Source: Acidobacteriaceae bacterium
GTDB taxonomy: Bacteria; Acidobacteriota; Terriglobia; Terriglobales; SbA1
Direction of reading: 5' to 3'
Length of the DNA: 12,345 nucleotides
Assembly (NCBI GenBank): GCA_019237515.1
Contig: JAFAGX010000683.1
Location: 1-12,345 of the forward strand
Shown: positions 6,795 through 12,345 of the stretch, piece after piece
Numbering within the stretch: position 1 is the stretch's first letter
Layout of the letters: every line of letters starts with the position of its first letter
The notes under the pieces: generated by a model
What the model saw: the letters and a program-made list of their open reading frames with translations, nothing else
What the model was told of the DNA's origin: nothing
Database searches by the model: none
Translations under genes and position numbers: made by a program

Positions 6795-7463
6795 ATGCCG
6801 TGTTATGCTGGACGCTTCATGACCGTAGGCCGGTTCTGCCTGACTCTCTGCCTCATTTGCTTGCCAGTACCCTGTTCTATTCTCTTCGCGCAAAGCGCAA
6901 GCCACGACTCATCTCAGACGAGCGCAACCCTTGATCCCGGCGAGACCAGCAATGGCTTTTATCGCAACCGTTTTTTTGGATTTAGCTACCGAATTCGTTA
7001 CGGCTGGCTTGACCGCACAGACGAAATGCGCGACGTGTCCACCGACCCGGCAAAATCAACCGTGCTCCTGAGCCTCTTCGAGCGTCCTCCGCTCGCCCGC
7101 GGCAGCGATGTAAATTCCGCCATCGTCATCGCGGCAGAAAGCATTTCGTCTTATCCCGGCTTGAAAAATGCCGCGCAGTATTTCGGTCCAATCAGCGAGG
7201 CGACCGAAGCGAAGGGCATGAAGCCTGTCAATGACGCCTATGAATTTCCGGTGGACGGGAAGCCGATCTATCGACGCGATTTCACGAAAGACATCAGCGG
7301 AGTCGCTATGCACCAGAGCACCCTCGCTATGCTCTCGCGAGGCTACGTACTCTCGTTCACATTCATTGGCAGCAGCGACGAGGAGGTCCAGCAACTCATT
7401 GAATTCCTGAGGTTCGGAACTCCGGCGAAAACTGCCACCAACTCGCCCAAAGCATCAAAGTAG
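6795..7463 (+). CDS. Secreted protein of unknown function
   Basis: I do not recognise this 222-aa protein by name. It begins with a signal peptide: the hydrophobic run FCLTLCLICLPVPCSILF followed by AQSAS, a plausible signal peptidase I site after FAQ. The mature part has YRNRFFGFSYRIRYGW near residues 56-71, a pattern reminiscent of small exported PsbP/DcrB-like domains (fold-level guess only), then an alpha/beta region ending in EEVQQLIEFLRF. No cysteine pairs, further membrane helices or catalytic motif are evident in the mature part. The start is uncertain: ATG at 6795 gives the longest frame, while ATG at 6819 gives a more typical signal peptide (MTVGRFCLTL); neither has a good ribosome site. 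The gene lies 82 bp after mscL, across the palindrome, and 193 bp before gyrB. Confidence 0.8.
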   Translation: MPCYAGRFMTVGRFCLTLCLICLPVPCSILFAQSASHDSSQTSATLDPGETSNGFYRNRFFGFSYRIRYGWLDRTDEMRDVSTDPAKSTVLLSLFERPPLARGSDVNSAIVIAAESISSYPGLKNAAQYFGPISEATEAKGMKPVNDAYEFPVDGKPIYRRDFTKDISGVAMHQSTLAMLSRGYVLSFTFIGSSDEEVQQLIEFLRFGTPAKTATNSPKASK

Positions 7464-7531
7464 TAAGCCTAAGTCCCGCAAAAAGTGGAGTTTACCGGAG
7501 CGGTTCAGGGTTCGAAAAAGCGCTCGGAATG

Positions 7532-7540
7532 TGCTAAAAT
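7532..7540 (+). promoter_or_regulatory. Candidate gyrB extended -10 promoter
   Basis: TGCTAAAAT is an extended -10 (TG, one base, TAAAAT, 5/6 to consensus), with a poor -35 candidate TTCGAA at 7511. It would leave a leader of about 110 nt before the gyrB ATG. It is the best promoter-like element in the 193-bp gap. Confidence 0.45.
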
Positions 7541-7656
7541 CTAAGTAGTTTCCGATTGCTCTAAGTATCAATAATTTCAGTAGGTTGAGCTTATTTCGAG
7601 CGGCTGGAAATTCGTGCCGGAGAGAAGCTCGGCCCGGCAATTCCCCACGGAGCTGA

Positions 7657-10300
<2,644 letters not shown>

Positions 10301-10302
<2 letters not shown>

Positions 10303-10336
10303 CGGCGCTTGCGGGGCGTGTGTGCCCCGCGCCGTC
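10301..10336 (+). terminator. Strong hairpin overlapping the gyrB stop codon
   Basis: GACGGC (10301-10306) pairs with GCCGTC (10331-10336), and GCGGGGC (10311-10317) with GCCCCGC (10324-10330), around the loop GTGTGT, with a 4-base bulge on the left. The 13 G/C-rich pairs start inside the TGA stop. No T-run follows, so it may end transcription only weakly or protect the 3' end of the mRNA. Confidence 0.5.
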
Positions 10337-10360
10337 ATCCTGAGCGCAGCGAAGGATCTC
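10334..10360. repeat. Dispersed-type intergenic repeat (GTCATCCTGAG family)
   Basis: The stretch begins GTCATCCTGAGCGCAGCGA and continues AGGATCTC, with ATCCT (10337-10341) and AGGAT (10353-10357) as inverted ends. From memory this is a sequence type found many times between genes in various environmental bacteria. Only one copy is in this window, so the call rests on recall. Confidence 0.5.
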
Positions 10361-10428
10361 CGTTTCATGTTCGGTTACGGGCGCCTTCCCTATCTTGGTA
10401 AAGTGCAACTCGCTTAGTGGTTACCTCC

Positions 10429-10463
10429 GATTACCCCTGTGTCTCGGTGTCCTCCGTGGTTAA
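10429..10463 (-). repeat. Dispersed-type intergenic repeat (ACCACGGAGGACACCGAG family)
   Basis: On the minus strand the stretch reads TTAACCACGGAGGACACCGA, then GACACAGGGGTAATC. Sequences of this kind (a purine-rich run of GA and CA steps that reads TTEDTE when translated) recur between genes in Acidobacteria and some Deltaproteobacteria, from memory. It lies about 90 bp upstream of the DUF4139 gene. The remaining bases of the 248-bp gap show no gene. Confidence 0.5.
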
Positions 10464-10550
10464 TTCCTTCCTGCAAGTTCCTCGGCTACTCTCGTTCTTC
10501 ATATAGGCCGGAACTCTCCTCCTTCCGCCGAGAGAAAAAGGAGATTTTCG

Positions 10551-12038
10551 ATGAAAAACTTGATTCTGGTTCTGTGCTGTTTCTGCACTTTGGGGCTGGC
10601 GGAAGGCAAATCCACCGACAACCAGCCCGCGCTCACCATTTACAACGGCAACTTCTTTGTGGCCCGTGAGCGCTTTCCGATGGACCTCAAAGCTGGCGTA
10701 AACCCCGTTTCCTACGCCGGAATTGCCTCGCATCTCGAGCCGGATTCGGTCATCCTTCGTGACCTGAATGGCCGCGCGCTGCAGATTCGCGAACAGAATT
10801 ACCGAAATGATCCGATCTCGCAGGAACTGTTGCTGTCCTTCTACGAAGGGAAAACCATCGATTTTCTGGTTCAGCACGGAGACAAGCAAGAAACGGTTAA
10901 AGGCAAAATCGTCCGCAGCGGGTATGTGCCCACGGCGTATGCGAACGGATATCAGCAAACTAGCTACATGCAGCCGTTGATCGAAGTCGATGGCGTCCTT
11001 CGCTTCGGATTGCCAGGGCAGCCGCTGTTTCCTGCGCTCACAGCTGACTCGGTTCTGAAGCCCACGCTGCATTGGTTGCTTGAAACCAACGATCCGGGAG
11101 CGTTCGATGCAGAAATCTCTTACGTTAGTGGCGGCATGAGTTGGCATGCAGACTACAACCTGGTTGTCTCGGATAAGTCGAATGGCAAGTCTGATCTGCT
11201 CGACATGATCGGCTGGATCACGATGAACAACCAGAGCGGCAAAACATTCGAGAACGCGCGCATCAAGCTGCTGGCGGGAGATGTGAACAAGATTCAAGCG
11301 CCTGGGGTCGGTGGCGCAATCTACGCTGCCGAAGCCAAAGCGATGAATCGGGACGCAATGGCACCCCCTGTTCAGGAGAAATCGTTTGACGAGTTCCATC
11401 TCTACACGCTGGATCGTCCAACCACGCTGCACGATGAAGAGACAAAGCAGGTTGAATTTGTACGCGGCACGAACATTCACGCTCAGCGCATCTACGTTTA
11501 CGACGGCGCTAAGCTCGATCAGTACGGCTATTACAACCGGGAGCAAGTCCGCAATGAGCCGAACTATGGGACCGCGTCCAACCCTAAGGTCTGGGTCATG
11601 GAAGAATTCAAGAATGCTGACACCAATCATCTCGGCATGCCGCTACCCAAGGGCAAACTCCGCTTCTATCGCCGCGATACCGATGGGCATCTCGAATTCG
11701 TCGGCGAAAACCAGATTGACCATACTCCTAAAGACGAGATGATCCGCGTCTATACCGGAAACGCCTTCGACGTGGTCGGCGAGCGCAAGCGCACCAACTA
11801 TCACGTTGATTCACGGAACGATTGGATGGAAGAGTCGTTCGAGATCAAAGTTCGCAACCACAAGAAAGATCCGGTGAACGTGCGAGTTGTCGAGCACCTC
11901 TATCGCTGGAGCAACTGGAAGCTCACCGAGCAATCTACCAGTTCAAACAAAACCGACGCGCAAACTGCCGAGTTTCCCATCACGGTGCAGCCCGATGGCG
12001 AGCAGGTCGTGACCTACACAGTGCACTACTCCTGGTAG
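10551..12038 (+). CDS. Secreted DUF4139 domain-containing protein
   Basis: 495-aa exported protein. A signal peptide covers about residues 1-18 (MKNLILVLCCFCTLGLA), with no lipobox, so it is not an obvious lipoprotein. The C-terminal half has the features I associate with DUF4139: LGMPLPKGKLRFYRRD near residue 360-375, then FVGENQIDHTPKDEMIRVY and TGNAFDVVGERK. The ending VTYTVHYSW suits a beta-strand domain. The biochemical role of DUF4139 proteins is unknown; some relatives are annotated as mucoidy-inhibitor-like. A strong AAGGAG seven bases before the ATG fixes the start. It follows gyrB after 248 bp of repeat-rich DNA, so it is probably its own transcription unit, and it converges on the protease gene with a 13-bp overlap of 3' ends. 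Confidence 0.9.
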   Translation: MKNLILVLCCFCTLGLAEGKSTDNQPALTIYNGNFFVARERFPMDLKAGVNPVSYAGIASHLEPDSVILRDLNGRALQIREQNYRNDPISQELLLSFYEGKTIDFLVQHGDKQETVKGKIVRSGYVPTAYANGYQQTSYMQPLIEVDGVLRFGLPGQPLFPALTADSVLKPTLHWLLETNDPGAFDAEISYVSGGMSWHADYNLVVSDKSNGKSDLLDMIGWITMNNQSGKTFENARIKLLAGDVNKIQAPGVGGAIYAAEAKAMNRDAMAPPVQEKSFDEFHLYTLDRPTTLHDEETKQVEFVRGTNIHAQRIYVYDGAKLDQYGYYNREQVRNEPNYGTASNPKVWVMEEFKNADTNHLGMPLPKGKLRFYRRDTDGHLEFVGENQIDHTPKDEMIRVYTGNAFDVVGERKRTNYHVDSRNDWMEESFEIKVRNHKKDPVNVRVVEHLYRWSNWKLTEQSTSSNKTDAQTAEFPITVQPDGEQVVTYTVHYSW

Positions 12039-12345
12039 GTAGCCTTATCGACTTGCGTAAGGGCAGGTGTCCTCACCTGCCCTTCGCCTTGTGCCGAATA
12101 CACGCGATCAAAGATCACCCATGCCGCACCGATGACCACAAACACCATGACGCTGCCTTCCGGTCCTACTGTGCCGCCAGTGAGCAATCGTGGTCCATGA
12201 AATGAAGATCGCAAGAGATGTCCAGTGATCATTCCTCCGCTGTCAGGTACGGAATACAAGTAGCTTTCCGCCCAGTCCCATGAGGCGTGCATCCCTACCG
12301 CAAACCATAAGCTCCCGGTGCGCCGCAGCGTGAAACAAAAAAATA
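12026..12345 (-). CDS. CPBP-family intramembrane metalloprotease, C-terminal part, runs off the right edge
   Basis: The frame is open to the window edge and gives about 105 C-terminal residues, starting FFCFTLRRTGSLWFAVGMHA and continuing SWDWAESYLYSVPDSGG, then HLLRSSFHGPRLLTGG and GPEGSV, a final membrane helix (VMVFVVIGAAWVIF), and a short tail. The AVGMHASWDW segment matches the last conserved histidine motif of CPBP (CAAX protease and bacteriocin-processing) membrane proteins; the first glutamate motif would lie outside. CPBP proteins are polytopic membrane proteins, many with unknown substrates. An ATG at 12292 exists, but the upstream residues are clearly family-like, so the true start lies beyond the window. 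The last residues (GQVRTPALTQVDKATYQE) include codons built from a palindrome at 12059-12084. Confidence 0.85.
   Translation of the reverse strand, partial: FFCFTLRRTGSLWFAVGMHASWDWAESYLYSVPDSGGMITGHLLRSSFHGPRLLTGGTVGPEGSVMVFVVIGAAWVIFDRVYSAQGEGQVRTPALTQVDKATYQE
12059..12084. repeat. Perfect palindrome inside the protease 3' end
   Basis: Arms AAGGGCAGGTG (12059-12069) and CACCTGCCCTT (12074-12084) pair at all 11 positions around the 4-base loop TCCT. It begins 21 bp after the DUF4139 stop and lies within the coding end of the convergent protease. It may slow transcription from both sides, though no T-run follows. It resembles the palindrome at 6740-6761 in its GGGC...GCCC ends and is probably a dispersed repeat. 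Confidence 0.65.

Noticed and set aside
7587..7632. GAGCTT/AAGCTC inverted pair in the gyrB leader as a riboswitch or attenuator
   Set aside because: Six pairs separated by more than 30 bases, no T-run and no known aptamer features.
10431..11630. Long minus-strand open frame (399 codons) opposite the DUF4139 gene
   Set aside because: It mirrors the codon structure of the clearly recognisable DUF4139 gene, shows no family-like motifs, and its C-terminus (TTEDTETQG) is translated intergenic repeat. I treat it as a shadow.

Overview
This window is a chromosomal replication-initiation neighbourhood of a bacterium with moderately high G+C. The layout is the classic divergent one. The ribosome/membrane-insertion cluster rpmH-rnpA-yidD-yidC-jag runs leftwards on the minus strand. 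dnaA, dnaN and, further on, gyrB run rightwards on the plus strand. Several things fit an Acidobacteriota (Terriglobia/Koribacter-like) genome: the YidC N-terminus (PEFNNPQQEPGMERR), MscL with a zinc-ribbon tail, a large GyrB, a secreted DUF4139 protein, a CPBP-family protease tail, and the intergenic repeats. That assignment rests on recall and is an inference.

Left arm (1-2923, minus strand): a probable operon of rpmH (51 aa), rnpA, yidD, yidC and the start of jag/khpB, which runs off the left edge. It has a good promoter candidate at 2981-3010. Four of the five genes appear to use GTG or TTG starts. The YidC groove arginine of transmembrane helix 2 is replaced by asparagine.

Centre (2924-3458): a 535-bp gene-free region between the divergent rpmH and dnaA. 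It has an A/T-rich stretch near 3268-3345, a TTGACA-type promoter and an extended -10 element. It is the obvious oriC candidate by position, but I see no consensus DnaA box.

Right arm (3459-10302, plus strand): dnaA, dnaN, mscL, a secreted protein of unknown function, then gyrB. The recF gene often found between dnaN and gyrB is missing from this stretch; mscL and the secreted protein lie there instead. dnaN, mscL and gyrB each have their own candidate promoter, so this is probably a series of short transcription units.

Far right (10303-12345): gyrB ends in a strong hairpin that runs into two repeat-like intergenic sequences. Next come a secreted DUF4139 protein and, converging on it, the C-terminal end of a CPBP-family intramembrane protease. 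The two genes overlap by 13 bp at their 3' ends, and a perfect 11-bp-arm palindrome is embedded in the protease's last codons.

I found no CRISPR array, insertion sequence, rRNA or tRNA, and no convincing novel multi-gene system. The most interesting signals are the altered YidC groove, the recF replacement and the palindromic repeats.
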